Assembly (NCBI RefSeq): GCF_003362755.1
Contig: NZ_QKRA01000005.1
Location: 163,714-227,713, forward strand
Reading direction: 5' to 3'
Source: Marinomonas piezotolerans
GTDB taxonomy: Bacteria; Pseudomonadota; Gammaproteobacteria; Pseudomonadales; Marinomonadaceae
Length of the DNA: 64,000 bases
Part shown: positions 27,199 through 37,656 of the stretch, in pieces
How positions within the stretch are numbered: the stretch's first letter is position 1
How the letters are laid out: each line of letters begins with the position of its first letter
The notes under the pieces: model-generated
The model's input: only the letters and a program-made list of their open reading frames with translations
What the model was told of the DNA's origin: nothing
The model's database searches: none
Position numbers and translations under genes: made by a program

Positions 27199-30100
27199 AT
27201 GCCGTTTGATGTTCCAACTGAACTAGACTCCCTATATCAGCACATAGAAAAAGTCATCCTTTCACGGCAGCACCCTGTAACAGGACTATTTCCGGCCAGC
27301 ACTAGCATTAATACTCACGGTGATTATACCGATGCCTGGGTCAGAGATAATGTGTACTCAATACAGGCAGTTTGGGCACTGTCATTGGCCTATAAACGCG
27401 CTTCAAACCCTCACAAGCGGGCCCACGAATTGGAATACGCCTGCATTAAAATGATGCGCGGCCTGCTGTTTGCCATGATGCGTCAATCCCATAAAGTTGA
27501 ACGCTTCAAAATGACCCTCGCCCCAGGGGACTCTCTTCACGCCAAATACGATACTAAAACAGGACTTGAAGTTGTTGCCGACGATGCCTGGGGACACTTG
27601 CAAATTGACGCGACCAGCCTCTACTTGTTAATGCTTGCACAAATGACCAAGTCTGGCAGCAAGCTCATTTACTCCGAAGATGAACTGAACTTCATACAAA
27701 ACCTGATTTACTACATTTCCAGAACATACCGTACCCCTGACTTTGGAATATGGGAGCGAGGCAACAAAGTTAATAACGGTAAAGCTGAAATTAATGCCAG
27801 CTCTGTTGGCATGGCCAAAGCAGCATTAGAAGCACTAGACGGGCTAAACCTATTTGGTGTTGATGGTCCAGAATGGGCGGTGGTGCACTCTTTTGCAGAT
27901 GCCGTCACTCGAGCTGGTTCGGCCTTGGAATCACTACTCCCTAAAGAGTCTCGTTCAAAAGAAGTCGATGCAGCGCTTCTAAGTATTATTAGCTTCCCTG
28001 CGTTTGCCATTAACGACGAGCAGCTCAAGCGTCGTACTCGCCAAGAAGTCATAGATAAGCTCGGCGGGAGCTACGGCTGCAAACGCTTCCTGCTTGATGG
28101 TCACCAAACGGAACTCGAAGACCATAGCCGCATTTACTACGAATACAATGAACTGATTAACTTTGAACACATCGAATCCGAATGGCCGTTGTTTTTTACC
28201 TATCTTTATATTGATCGGCTATTTGCAAGAGATTGGGAAGGTGCAAATTATTACCGCTATAAACTAGAGTCTCTGATGGTAGAGCATGATGGAGAACAGC
28301 TACTGCCAGAACTTTATTATGTCGAGAAAGAGAATATCCTCGCTGAGAAAGCAAACCCCGGATCCCAACCTCGCGTGCCAAATGACAACGTGCCGCTAGT
28401 TTGGGCTCAAAGCCTCTATCTTGTTGGCCGAATGCTTGATGATGAGTTAATCACTACCGATGACTTAGATCCACTGGGTTTACATCGCAAGCAACATAAC
28501 CGAAAAAGCGTCAATATCTCGATGGTTGTATTGGCAAAAAACAGTAAGATTAAGCAACAGCTACTTGACGCAGGGTGCTTATGCCAAACCGTCGATGAGA
28601 TCGCACCAATACAAGCAATCAGTTCAGAACAATTGATTTCTCTATATGGTAACGTCGGGGTGTCAAAATCGCTTGGCCTAAGTGGACGCCCAAGTCGTGC
28701 ATTACATAGCCTTGCGATTGCTCAACCCTACGTAGTCAATGATCAACGCTGCTTGTGTTTAGCATGGTTTCAAAATGAAGACCGAGATTATCGTAAAACA
28801 GATCCAGCTTTGTTTGAGCAACATATTCGCAATGAGCTGTCGATCATTTCTCAGTACTGGTATTACCCAGCGAATGCTGTTTTTTCAATTCTGATTGATG
28901 AAGCACTGGCAGAAATGAGCGGTGCTAACGAGCTTTTTGACTTCATTCGTCGTTTACAAAATCGCGAATTTAATGAATATCGAGTTGTCCCACAATCCGC
29001 TAAAAATGCATTTAAGTCCGGAAGTCGACGCCAAATAAATTTCGATATGCCCGACGGTAACGAATTAGGAGCTCGCTTACCTGTCTATGAAGCCGCATGG
29101 CCACTTTCAACAAGCACCGAAGCATCGTTAAGCGCCATCAATGAACTATCAACAGACGCTTTGGTCGAGGCCCTGTCACAACAACCTTCATTGCCAGATG
29201 CAACCAAAATATTACTGGAGCTAGGCCAGCGAGGGGAACTCGATCGTGACATTCAGCAAGAGGACTCTTCGGTCAGCGTTAAACATATCCTATATTCTGT
29301 CTATACCAACGCGCTTATTCATCGCAATTGGTTAAGTGCAAGGTCTTTGTTTTCTCTAATGATCCACCCGACCACAGATATGGCAACGCACGTCGCTGAA
29401 ATTACCGTTCGCCAACGTGTTCTTGTAATTGGCGACCATCCTAAAAATCAAACCAGCATTTCCACCCCGCTAACTGGTGAAGAAGTCTTTGCAGTATTTA
29501 AAAGCCATTCCACAACAGGTTTAGCACAAGTTATCTACCAAGAGCTGCTGGCGATCACTGGTACGCTGCTAAAAATTCACCCTGAGTATTTCAGCAGCGT
29601 TCGTACCATACGCCTGCACAATCTCGCTTTTCTGTGCGCCTATGAAATGAATGAAGCGAGTGATGGTTCTCCAAAATCGATTGTGGACGTTTTGGCGACA
29701 GCGTCCCCTATCGAACTTTATGAGACCCTAAAAGAAGTGCTAGTGGAAAAACATAAAGAATTCACACATGTAGTATCGAGTGTGAAATATCACCAACGTG
29801 TCGACAGTGCCGAGGGGAAAGCGAGCGATATAGACTGGCTTGAATGGCGAACAGGGCAAGGCCTCATTACTAAAATGCCAGAAGAAATGCTCTTAAAGCT
29901 TTGGGAAAGTCTTAATCAAACTGACCGCATTGTATTCGGTGATCTACAAAGTAACACCGTCCTTGAAAGTAAAAGCACCCTCAGTTCTATGACACCTGGC
30001 GAAGATACCTTTGCATTACTGATCGAATCTTTAACATCGGATATAACCCCTAGCTGGTACAAATGCCTTATTTTTGAAGGTCTTTATGCTTTTATTCAAT

Positions 30101-30333
30101 TCTGTGAGCAACATCCCAAAGGAAACTTTATCGATGAGGTTAATTTACCGCTTTTAGTTTCCAAAGCGGCGATGGATCATGTAAAACAGTATAAGAATGC
30201 TCATCCCGAGATGAGTAGCTACGATATGGCGCTGGACGAATTTGCACAGTTAACACCCAATAAGGTCAATTACTATTTAAGCTGGGCCGTTACAAAATTA
30301 CATAGCCAGCAGCGCATAAAACCTAATGATTAG
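27199..30333 (+). CDS. GH15 / phosphorylase-kinase-alpha-like protein
   Basis: A 1044-residue protein whose first half resembles glucoamylase-type GH15 and the regulatory alpha subunit of phosphorylase kinase (HGDYTDAWVRDNVYSIQAVW near residues 34-53, WERGNKVNNGKAEINASSVG, and LVWAQSLYLVG). The second half is helical with no domain I recognise. It may be a hydrolase, or an enzyme-like regulator of glycogen turnover. AAGGGAT lies eight bases before the ATG. glgB starts 19 nt later, so a glycogen role is strongly implied. No glgA, glgC or glgP is in the window. Confidence 0.75.
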   Translation: MPFDVPTELDSLYQHIEKVILSRQHPVTGLFPASTSINTHGDYTDAWVRDNVYSIQAVWALSLAYKRASNPHKRAHELEYACIKMMRGLLFAMMRQSHKVERFKMTLAPGDSLHAKYDTKTGLEVVADDAWGHLQIDATSLYLLMLAQMTKSGSKLIYSEDELNFIQNLIYYISRTYRTPDFGIWERGNKVNNGKAEINASSVGMAKAALEALDGLNLFGVDGPEWAVVHSFADAVTRAGSALESLLPKESRSKEVDAALLSIISFPAFAINDEQLKRRTRQEVIDKLGGSYGCKRFLLDGHQTELEDHSRIYYEYNELINFEHIESEWPLFFTYLYIDRLFARDWEGANYYRYKLESLMVEHDGEQLLPELYYVEKENILAEKANPGSQPRVPNDNVPLVWAQSLYLVGRMLDDELITTDDLDPLGLHRKQHNRKSVNISMVVLAKNSKIKQQLLDAGCLCQTVDEIAPIQAISSEQLISLYGNVGVSKSLGLSGRPSRALHSLAIAQPYVVNDQRCLCLAWFQNEDRDYRKTDPALFEQHIRNELSIISQYWYYPANAVFSILIDEALAEMSGANELFDFIRRLQNREFNEYRVVPQSAKNAFKSGSRRQINFDMPDGNELGARLPVYEAAWPLSTSTEASLSAINELSTDALVEALSQQPSLPDATKILLELGQRGELDRDIQQEDSSVSVKHILYSVYTNALIHRNWLSARSLFSLMIHPTTDMATHVAEITVRQRVLVIGDHPKNQTSISTPLTGEEVFAVFKSHSTTGLAQVIYQELLAITGTLLKIHPEYFSSVRTIRLHNLAFLCAYEMNEASDGSPKSIVDVLATASPIELYETLKEVLVEKHKEFTHVVSSVKYHQRVDSAEGKASDIDWLEWRTGQGLITKMPEEMLLKLWESLNQTDRIVFGDLQSNTVLESKSTLSSMTPGEDTFALLIESLTSDITPSWYKCLIFEGLYAFIQFCEQHPKGNFIDEVNLPLLVSKAAMDHVKQYKNAHPEMSSYDMALDEFAQLTPNKVNYYLSWAVTKLHSQQRIKPND

Positions 30334-30352
30334 AACATGGTTGGAGAAGTAA

Positions 30353-32530
30353 ATGGATCTTCTGAACGACGTCATCAACGCACGCTGTTCCGACCCTTTT
30401 AAATGTCTAGGGCTTAAGCCAAATGCTCAAGGTAAAGGACGAACACTCACTGTTTGGCGCCCTAACGCGACCGCCATTGATGTTTTAAAAATTGACGCAG
30501 AAGACGTCATTGGCGCCATGGTCGCTACAGGGCCTCAAGGCTTATATCAATTAGCTTGGCCAAGCAATCTTCAAACAGACCACTATCGACTGCGTATTAG
30601 TTATGGTCAAGACACTTTCACGATCGTCGATCCATATCAATTTCCTGAAACAACCTTTCATGACCCAGAACATCACAGCGCCACACTTTACAAAAAAGAA
30701 GGCGCGATTCACGCATCTGCCAAGGTATCAGATTCATTGACGATCGACGGTACTCGTTTTGGTGTGTATGCACCAGCGGCTCGATCTGTCGCGGTCATTG
30801 GTGATTTTAATGGTTGGGATGGTCGTATTCACCCCATGTCCAGTAATGGTGATGGGGTTTGGCGTCTGTTTATACCAGACGTCAAACCAGGTGCTTGTTA
30901 CAAATTCGAAATTAGGGCGGCTAACGGCGATTTACTTCCCCATAGAACAGACCCATTCGCAACAGCAATTCAACAATACCCCTCCTTCGCAAGTGTTGTT
31001 TGTGCACCGGACACATATGAGTGGCAAGACACTGCTTGGACAAGTCGCCCCGTTGAAGACATCTATGAACAGCCGATGAGCATCTATGAAGTGCATCTAG
31101 GGTCGTGGCGCAAACACATGGATGGCTCGTCACTTAGCTATAGCGAACATAAAGAACAACTGGTGCAGTATCTCATTGACATGAAATACACCCATGTAGA
31201 ATTAATGCCAGTCATGGAGCATCCCTTTGATGGCTCTTGGGGATACCAGCCTATCGGATTGTTTGCCCCAACCTCGCGCTACGGCACGATGGATGAGTTT
31301 AAAGCACTTGTAGATGCGTTACACCAAGCTAATATTGGTGTCATCATGGATTGGGTACCAGCCCACTTCCCGACTGACAGTCACGGATTAGGCAATTTTG
31401 ACGGATCAAAACAGTATGAATACCCTGATCCGAAAAAAGGCTGGCACACAGAATGGAACTCTTTGATTTATGATTTCGGCAAAGACCATGTCATCGATTA
31501 TTTGATTAGTAATGCTAACTATTGGCTGGAAGAGTTCCATATCGATGGTTTACGTGTTGACGCTGTAGCCTCTATGCTCTACTTGGACTACTCGCGCAAA
31601 GATGGTGAATGGGTACCCAATGTTGATGGTGGCAATCAAAACTATGAGGCCATTACCTTCATTCGTCGACTAAATGAGACGGTGTATCTCAATCACCCTA
31701 GGTGCTTCACGATTGCTGAGGAATCAACAGCTTTTCCAGGTGTATCGAAACCCACGTACATGAACGGTCTAGGTTTTGGTTTCAAATGGAACATGGGGTG
31801 GATGAATGATTCACTGGAGTACATTAGCAAAGACCCCATCTATCGCCAACACCATCAAGGTGACCTGACATTTTCCATGGTATACGCCTTTGACGAGCAA
31901 TTCATTCTACCCATTTCACATGATGAGGTTGTGCACGGGAAAGGCTCAATGATTACCAAAATGCCGGGAGATGCTTGGCAAAAATTTGCGAACCTACGAG
32001 CCTTTACCAGTTATATGTACTTTCATCCTGGCAAAAAACTCAATTTCATGGGTAACGAATTAGCGCAGGGGTTAGAGTGGAGTCATGAACGCTCGCTGGA
32101 CTGGCACTTACTGGATATCGAGTTTCACCAAGCACAACAAAACGTGACTCGGACGCTAAACGGTTTGTATAGAAGCGAGCCCGCTCTGCAACTGGATCAC
32201 TCTCCGAGTGGATTTGAGTGGATCAGCTACGACGATAATCAGAACTCGATTATCGCGTTTGCCCGAAAAGCCAAAGGCTCTGCCGAGCATATTATCGTCA
32301 TCGTAAATTTCACGCCTACACCTCACAATAATTACCGTCTCGGTACCCCCGTGTCAGGTTCTTATAAATTGGTTTTCAATTCCGATGATAAAGACTTTGC
32401 AGGCAGCGGTTACGAGGTTAGCAAACAATACGAAACGACCCCAAAAGAGAGCCATGGTCGCCCACAATGTATTGACCTTCAAATTCCGCCAATGGCCGCA
32501 ATAGCACTGAAGTGGACCCCGAGTAAATGA
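30353..32530 (+). CDS. glgB: 1,4-alpha-glucan branching enzyme
   Basis: Adds alpha-1,6 branches to glycogen. An N-terminal CBM48/N1 region (FKCLGLKPNAQGK onward), a second beta-sandwich (VAVIGDFNGWDGRIHPM), and a GH13 barrel are seen. Catalytic residues are D403 in GLRVDAVASML, E456 in IAEEST and D524 in SHDEVVHGKGSM. The 725-residue length matches E. coli GlgB. GGAGAAG precedes the ATG. It is in an operon with the GH15-like gene and glgX. Confidence 0.97.
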   Translation: MDLLNDVINARCSDPFKCLGLKPNAQGKGRTLTVWRPNATAIDVLKIDAEDVIGAMVATGPQGLYQLAWPSNLQTDHYRLRISYGQDTFTIVDPYQFPETTFHDPEHHSATLYKKEGAIHASAKVSDSLTIDGTRFGVYAPAARSVAVIGDFNGWDGRIHPMSSNGDGVWRLFIPDVKPGACYKFEIRAANGDLLPHRTDPFATAIQQYPSFASVVCAPDTYEWQDTAWTSRPVEDIYEQPMSIYEVHLGSWRKHMDGSSLSYSEHKEQLVQYLIDMKYTHVELMPVMEHPFDGSWGYQPIGLFAPTSRYGTMDEFKALVDALHQANIGVIMDWVPAHFPTDSHGLGNFDGSKQYEYPDPKKGWHTEWNSLIYDFGKDHVIDYLISNANYWLEEFHIDGLRVDAVASMLYLDYSRKDGEWVPNVDGGNQNYEAITFIRRLNETVYLNHPRCFTIAEESTAFPGVSKPTYMNGLGFGFKWNMGWMNDSLEYISKDPIYRQHHQGDLTFSMVYAFDEQFILPISHDEVVHGKGSMITKMPGDAWQKFANLRAFTSYMYFHPGKKLNFMGNELAQGLEWSHERSLDWHLLDIEFHQAQQNVTRTLNGLYRSEPALQLDHSPSGFEWISYDDNQNSIIAFARKAKGSAEHIIVIVNFTPTPHNNYRLGTPVSGSYKLVFNSDDKDFAGSGYEVSKQYETTPKESHGRPQCIDLQIPPMAAIALKWTPSK

Positions 32531-32547
32531 TCGACAAGGAGCACTCA

Positions 32548-34572
32548 ATGACTCAATGTAAGCAAACCTCAGTTGGCTTTCCTTTGCCATTGGGTGCTTC
32601 GGTCACCTCTCAAGGTGTCAACTTTGCGGTATTTTCTAAGAATGCTCAGCAACTTTACTTATGTCTTTTTAACGCTGAACACGAAGAAGTAGACCGCCTC
32701 CCTTTTACTGAGCGCACCGATAATATTTGGCACATAGAAGTCATGGGGTTAAAGGAAGGACAACTATATGGACTGCGAGCAGACGGTTTGTTTGAGCCGC
32801 AAAGCATGCATTTTTTCAACATCAACAAGCTTCTTATTGATCCTTACACAAAATCCCTTAGCTCTGGATTAACCTTTCATTCTGATCAAATTTCTCTGAC
32901 CAATGCTGGCACTCCAGACACACAAGACTCAGCGCACTGTGTACCGAAATCTATTGTTCGAACCGTTGAGCCCAAACCGCATAAACGACCAACCGCCCTA
33001 TCTGGAAACCATCGCTGCGTGTATGAGATGCACATTAAGGGGTTTAGCCAACAGCTTGATATTGAACCACGGCTTCAAGGAACTTACCTTGGAGCGTGCA
33101 GCGAACCAGCTATCCGACATCTAAAGCAACTAGGAATTACTACGATTCAGCTGCTCCCGTGTTTCGCCTTTGCTGACGAAATACACTTAATGGAAAAAGA
33201 GCTCACTAACTATTGGGGCTATAATCCAATTAACTTCTTCACGCCTGATAGTCGCTACGCAGTTAACGATGCTGTCGATGAATTTCAAACAATGATTGCG
33301 AACTTTCATGAGGCTGGCTTCGAAGTCATTATTGACGTGGTATACAACCATACCGCCGAAAGTGAATTAAACCACGGCACTACCTGTTATCGGGGGTTAG
33401 ACAATGCCGTTTACTATCGTCACAACCAAAAGCAATACTTAAACTATACTGGCTGCGGAAACTGTGTCGACACCTATCATCCTGCCAGTATACGCTTGAT
33501 CTGTGACAGTATGCGCTACTGGGTCGATATCATGGGGGTAGATGGCTTTCGATTTGACTTAGGTGTTGATTTGGGGCGCGAAGCCCATGACTTTTCTCCA
33601 AACGCGCCTTTGCTTCACGCCATACTGCAAGACCCGATACTGAGCAAAACCACACTTATTATGGAACCTTGGGATATCGGGCCAAATGGATACCAAGTCG
33701 GTCAATTTCCAAATGGTTTTATGGAGTGTAATGATAAATACCGAGACACCGTAAGACGATTTTGGCGGGGTGATAGCGATGTAGTGCCGGAATTTGCCAC
33801 GCGAATTATGGGCTCGCGCGATGTGTTTCATAAAGGTCACAAAAGCGCGCTCCACTCAGTGAATTACATTACTTATCACGATGGTTACACGTTGCGTGAT
33901 CTCGTCTCTTACCATGACCGTCATAACCTTGCTAATCGGGAAAACAACCGTGATGGACATGGCGATAACATCAGTCAAAACTTCGGTGTTGAAGGCGAAA
34001 CAGAAAACACTGACATTTTAGAAAAAAGACTAGTGCAGCAGCGATGCTTTATTGCAACACTGCTACTCAGTCAGGGAACGCCTCACTTCCTCGGGGGAGA
34101 CGAGCTCTCTAACAGTCAACAAGGTAATAACAATGCGTATTGCCAAGACAACTCTATTACTTGGCTCGACTGGCGGGTCTCAAAAGAGCAACAAACTTTA
34201 ACTCAAGATATCAGTACTTTGCTTGCTTTGCGTAAACAGTATCCGATTCTCGCTGAGGCTTTTCTACCTGATGATCCACTTTATCATCACAAGACATCAG
34301 ATCATATCGAATGGTTTAACGCATCGGGACAACCTATGTCCGCAGAAGACTGGAGCACATCAGATCAAACATACCTATCCTTGACGTTAACAGACGGCAA
34401 AACAAACACTAAATTGTGGCTTATTTTTTATCGTGCAGATAAACAACAATTCGTAACACCTCCATCTGAGAGCCGCATCGATACATTGCTATATTCTACA
34501 GGTGGGTATAACTTATCTGATCAAAAGTTAACATTAGAGACTCGCTCAGTGTCGCTAATTGCGCTAAAGTGA
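32548..34572 (+). CDS. glgX: Glycogen debranching enzyme, isoamylase type
   Basis: A GH13_11 enzyme that cleaves alpha-1,6 links of phosphorylase-limited branches. CBM48 at the N-terminus (FPLPLGASVTSQGVNFAVFS), HIKGFSQ, NYWGYNPINFF, catalytic D337 in FRFDLGVDLGR and E373 in IMEPWDIGP are visible. ATG 32548 has AAGGAG with six-base spacing; an in-frame ATG at 32527 overlaps the glgB stop and has no such site. 674 residues. Confidence 0.96.
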   Translation: MTQCKQTSVGFPLPLGASVTSQGVNFAVFSKNAQQLYLCLFNAEHEEVDRLPFTERTDNIWHIEVMGLKEGQLYGLRADGLFEPQSMHFFNINKLLIDPYTKSLSSGLTFHSDQISLTNAGTPDTQDSAHCVPKSIVRTVEPKPHKRPTALSGNHRCVYEMHIKGFSQQLDIEPRLQGTYLGACSEPAIRHLKQLGITTIQLLPCFAFADEIHLMEKELTNYWGYNPINFFTPDSRYAVNDAVDEFQTMIANFHEAGFEVIIDVVYNHTAESELNHGTTCYRGLDNAVYYRHNQKQYLNYTGCGNCVDTYHPASIRLICDSMRYWVDIMGVDGFRFDLGVDLGREAHDFSPNAPLLHAILQDPILSKTTLIMEPWDIGPNGYQVGQFPNGFMECNDKYRDTVRRFWRGDSDVVPEFATRIMGSRDVFHKGHKSALHSVNYITYHDGYTLRDLVSYHDRHNLANRENNRDGHGDNISQNFGVEGETENTDILEKRLVQQRCFIATLLLSQGTPHFLGGDELSNSQQGNNNAYCQDNSITWLDWRVSKEQQTLTQDISTLLALRKQYPILAEAFLPDDPLYHHKTSDHIEWFNASGQPMSAEDWSTSDQTYLSLTLTDGKTNTKLWLIFYRADKQQFVTPPSESRIDTLLYSTGGYNLSDQKLTLETRSVSLIALK

Positions 34573-34648
34573 CAAGAGTATTATAAAAAATGGGCTCAAA
34601 TTTAGAAGTATTGAGCTGCAATAACTAGTGAATGATAGGAACAATTTT

Positions 34649-35917
34649 GTGGCCGAAGTTACTGTCCCCGATTTTAAGAATCTGAACCAATCAGATGAAA
34701 AAAAGTCTGACTCAAATTCAAACAAGCGCGTATTAATCATCGAAGATATCGGTGAAATGCGCTTAATGCTTAAGTCTCTAATGACTTCATTAGGGTATAG
34801 CAAAATCGATATAGAGCCTTCGGGTCAAGCTGGTCTGAAGCGAATCATGGATGGACGCTATGACATTGTGTTATCTGATTTCAATTTAGGTGGCAGTGTT
34901 GACGGCCAACAGATCCTAGAAACCACTCGCAAAACCTACTCGCTCGATCATTCCACCATATTTATGATGATCACAGCCGACACAGCCTATGAAGCCGTCG
35001 TCAGCGTGCTCGAATACCAACCAGACAGTTATCTGGTTAAACCTTTTCCTCCTGAAGCGTTTATTCGTCGACTTGGTCGAGTGATAAAACAGAAAAAATC
35101 CTTCGAAAAACTCAATCAAGCACGTAAAGTCCAGCAGTGGGATGAGGTGATCAGTGAAGCAAAAGCCATCATGGCACACCATAAGCCATACGAGAACTTA
35201 TGCCTAAAATCGATTGGTGAAGCGCTCTACGCTAAAGGTGAATACAAAGCGGCTAAAACGCATTACATGCTTATTACGCAGAAGCACAAAAATTTAGCGT
35301 GGGCCTATTATGGCATTGCCCAATGCGAAATGGCGTTGGAGTCCTATGCAGGCGCAGCAAAAAATTTAGAAACCACCATAAACCTAAGCCGACACTTTCT
35401 TTCGGCTTACGATTTGCTCGCCGATGCACACGAAAAGCTTGGTAACTTAGAAGCAGCGCAACAAGCTTTGCGTACCGTACTCGAAGTCTCCCCACGCTCT
35501 GCCGAGCGTAGTAAAAGGCTAGGAGATATTAGCTCTGAGCTCAATGACTGGAGCTCAGCTGAACAAGCCTATTCTAGGGTCATTCGATTATCTCGTGACA
35601 CAGCGGACGAGAATGTCGAGATGTATTACGACCATTTGCAATCCATCACTAAGCTGATCGCCAGTGGCGCGGAGAGTAAATCCTTAAACGAGAAATTTAA
35701 ACGAGCTTTAATACGCCTGCGAATCATCGGTAAAGCAAGCCCAGTCGCCGTAACCAATTCATTTCGTATTGAAGTGCAGCAGTACGTTACGCGTAACCAC
35801 TTAGGAGAAGCGGTGAAAACGTGGCAGACATGGCACCGGCTCATAAAAGAAGGTAAAGCATCGCCCCTCACCCAAGCTCAAGAATTAACGCTTAAAAAGC
35901 GCCTTAAGCTGCTATAA
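34649..35917 (+). CDS. Receiver-domain protein with C-terminal TPR repeats
   Basis: A receiver domain opens after a short hydrophilic leader (RVLIIEDIGEMRLMLKSLM, phospho-Asp in IVLSDFNLGG, Lys in SYLVKPFPPEAF). It is followed by TPR-like helices (LCLKSIGEALYAKGEYKAA, LAWAYYGIAQCEMALESYA, FLSAYDLLADAHEKLG) and no DNA-binding or enzymatic output, so it probably signals through protein contacts. GTG 34649 with TAGGA eight bases upstream is preferred over GTG 34628. It lies after glgX and 11 nt before srkA. Confidence 0.8.
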   Translation: MAEVTVPDFKNLNQSDEKKSDSNSNKRVLIIEDIGEMRLMLKSLMTSLGYSKIDIEPSGQAGLKRIMDGRYDIVLSDFNLGGSVDGQQILETTRKTYSLDHSTIFMMITADTAYEAVVSVLEYQPDSYLVKPFPPEAFIRRLGRVIKQKKSFEKLNQARKVQQWDEVISEAKAIMAHHKPYENLCLKSIGEALYAKGEYKAAKTHYMLITQKHKNLAWAYYGIAQCEMALESYAGAAKNLETTINLSRHFLSAYDLLADAHEKLGNLEAAQQALRTVLEVSPRSAERSKRLGDISSELNDWSSAEQAYSRVIRLSRDTADENVEMYYDHLQSITKLIASGAESKSLNEKFKRALIRLRIIGKASPVAVTNSFRIEVQQYVTRNHLGEAVKTWQTWHRLIKEGKASPLTQAQELTLKKRLKLL

Positions 35918-35928
35918 AAGACCATTAT

Positions 35929-36897
35929 ATGACCCAGCAACACCCCTATGGAGCCTTGACACCAGATACCGTAATTAATGCTGTCGAGTCTCTAGGCCTT
36001 TACTCTGATTTCCGTCAGTATCCATTGAATAGCTATGAAAATCGAGTTTACCAAGTCGGTATAGAAGACAGTACACCTCTTATTGTGAAATTTTACCGTC
36101 CGGGACGATGGACGCCAGCCCAGATACAAGAAGAACACGATGTCCTTGCCATGCTTGACCAACAAGGGATAGCCGTTGCAGCACCAATGACCTTTGATGG
36201 CAAGACTTTATTCGAGTACAACAACTTTCACTTCAGTGTGACCCAAAAGCTAACGGGGATGCCACTCGAAGCAGGCGATCTTGATCAGCTCTACGCAATC
36301 GGCGAGCTTGTGGGTCATTTGCACCATCAGACACAAACATGGACCACCCCAAAACGCCCTCTTATTGAGCCAAAGGTACGTACTCTCACCGCAAGCAAAT
36401 TGGTTGAAAACTGTCCCTTTTTACCGAAAACATTAGTCGCACGCTATCGTCAACTGGCTCAACAGCTCATTGAGAAAATGACTATCACTGAGCAACGCTG
36501 CCCAACGAATAGACCGCGATTTATCCATGGCGATTGCCACCGTAGCAATCTACTTAATTGTGAAGGCACTCTGACTCTATTAGATTTTGACGATTGTAGA
36601 ATGGGACTTGCGATACAGGATCTATGGCTACATGTGTCGGAGGCTGATACCAAACAACAGCAGTTAAGTGAACTTATTGAAGGCTATGAAAACTATCACC
36701 CATTTGACACTCGTGAACTCGATTTAATTGATGTATTCATGGCAGAACGGCACATCGCCTATACTGCTTGGATTGCGGAGCGTTGGCAAGACCCCGCTTT
36801 CCCTGCAATCTTCCCGCACTTCAAAGGTGAGGACTTTTGGTTGCAACACCTCAATGATCTCGACGACATCTTAAAACAGTGGGGACAATGGCGATAG
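35929..36897 (+). CDS. srkA: Stress response kinase A (YihE family)
   Basis: A choline-kinase-like Ser/Thr kinase. The opening AVESLGLYSDFRQYPLNSYENRV holds the ATP-binding start. The catalytic loop is FIHGDCHRSNLL (Asp about 202) and the metal-binding loop is LLDFDDCRMGL. The ending NDLDDILKQWGQWR is typical. SrkA protects E. coli against extracytoplasmic stress and damps toxin-linked death. The 322-residue length is normal. It is probably co-transcribed with the receiver-TPR gene. Confidence 0.94.
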   Translation: MTQQHPYGALTPDTVINAVESLGLYSDFRQYPLNSYENRVYQVGIEDSTPLIVKFYRPGRWTPAQIQEEHDVLAMLDQQGIAVAAPMTFDGKTLFEYNNFHFSVTQKLTGMPLEAGDLDQLYAIGELVGHLHHQTQTWTTPKRPLIEPKVRTLTASKLVENCPFLPKTLVARYRQLAQQLIEKMTITEQRCPTNRPRFIHGDCHRSNLLNCEGTLTLLDFDDCRMGLAIQDLWLHVSEADTKQQQLSELIEGYENYHPFDTRELDLIDVFMAERHIAYTAWIAERWQDPAFPAIFPHFKGEDFWLQHLNDLDDILKQWGQWR

Positions 36898-36920
36898 TTA
36901 CCTCATTACGATATACATCA

Positions 36921-37292
36921 TCACTGATGATAGACGGCGACTTCGACTAGGTTATTGTCTAAGTCGTTAAAATACACAGATTGCATAACACCTTGGGGCG
37001 TTGTTTTGGTCGTCGGTTCGGCTAGCAACTTAATATTCTCTGAGGTTAAATGCTCAACCACTTCTTCCAGTGCCCAGTCACTCACCAAACAAATATTTCC
37101 TGCCCCTTCAAGTGGATGATGACGCATTTCCTGACCTAAGGTTTGCAAGTAAATAGACTGAGTCCCAAAACTGATGAAACGTTGACCGTCCTCCAATACC
37201 CCAGGCACCATATGCAATGCACGCTGGTAAAAAGCCACGGACTGTTCGACATCTGATACCGTCAACACAATATGATTAAAGCGACTTATCAC
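36921..37292 (-). CDS. VOC-family (glyoxalase/bleomycin-resistance fold) protein
   Basis: A 123-residue two-module VOC protein. FNHIVLTVSDVEQSVAFYQ carries the first metal-ligand His, and MQSVYFNDLDNNLVEVAVY carries the closing Glu (EVAVY). The pattern is that of small lyase or dioxygenase relatives whose substrate cannot be told here. It converges with srkA and is followed upstream by the GIY-YIG gene on the same strand, 27 nt away. Confidence 0.85.
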   Translation of the reverse strand: MISRFNHIVLTVSDVEQSVAFYQRALHMVPGVLEDGQRFISFGTQSIYLQTLGQEMRHHPLEGAGNICLVSDWALEEVVEHLTSENIKLLAEPTTKTTPQGVMQSVYFNDLDNNLVEVAVYHQ

Positions 37293-37319
37293 ACCCTACA
37301 CCCCACCATAACATTATGT

Positions 37320-37631
37320 TTAAACCGACGAACTGCTTGTCTCAAAGACATCAACAAACAAGCTCTCCAAAGTATGCTCATTCGCTACGAGCTTGTCTTT
37401 TGTCTTCCTAGGTAGCTGCTTAATGCGATATTCAAGACGCATAGCCATTTGCTTATCATCAACCGATGCAACCCATACAAGCTCCAATGGTGCTTTGCCC
37501 CTTAGATATCGGGCGCTTTTTACACCTTGGCTTGCATGCTCCCGAAAACGCCGCTCTACGTCTGTTGTCACACCAGTGTAGAGCGTATTTTTATGCGTTT
37601 TAATCATATACACAAACCAGCATTTTGCCAT
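37320..37631 (-). CDS. GIY-YIG nuclease-fold protein, YhbQ type
   Basis: A single GIY-YIG domain of 103 residues. WFVYMIKTHKNTLYTGVTTDVERRFREH contains the two motif strands (VYM and YTG) and the catalytic Arg helix, followed by KSARYLRGKAPLELVW and LEYRIKQLPRKTKDKLV. It matches the UPF0213/YhbQ group of standalone domains, whose biological role is uncertain. Confidence 0.9.
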   Translation of the reverse strand: MAKCWFVYMIKTHKNTLYTGVTTDVERRFREHASQGVKSARYLRGKAPLELVWVASVDDKQMAMRLEYRIKQLPRKTKDKLVANEHTLESLFVDVFETSSSSV

Positions 37632-37656
37632 ATACCGATACGACTCTTAAAGCGTT

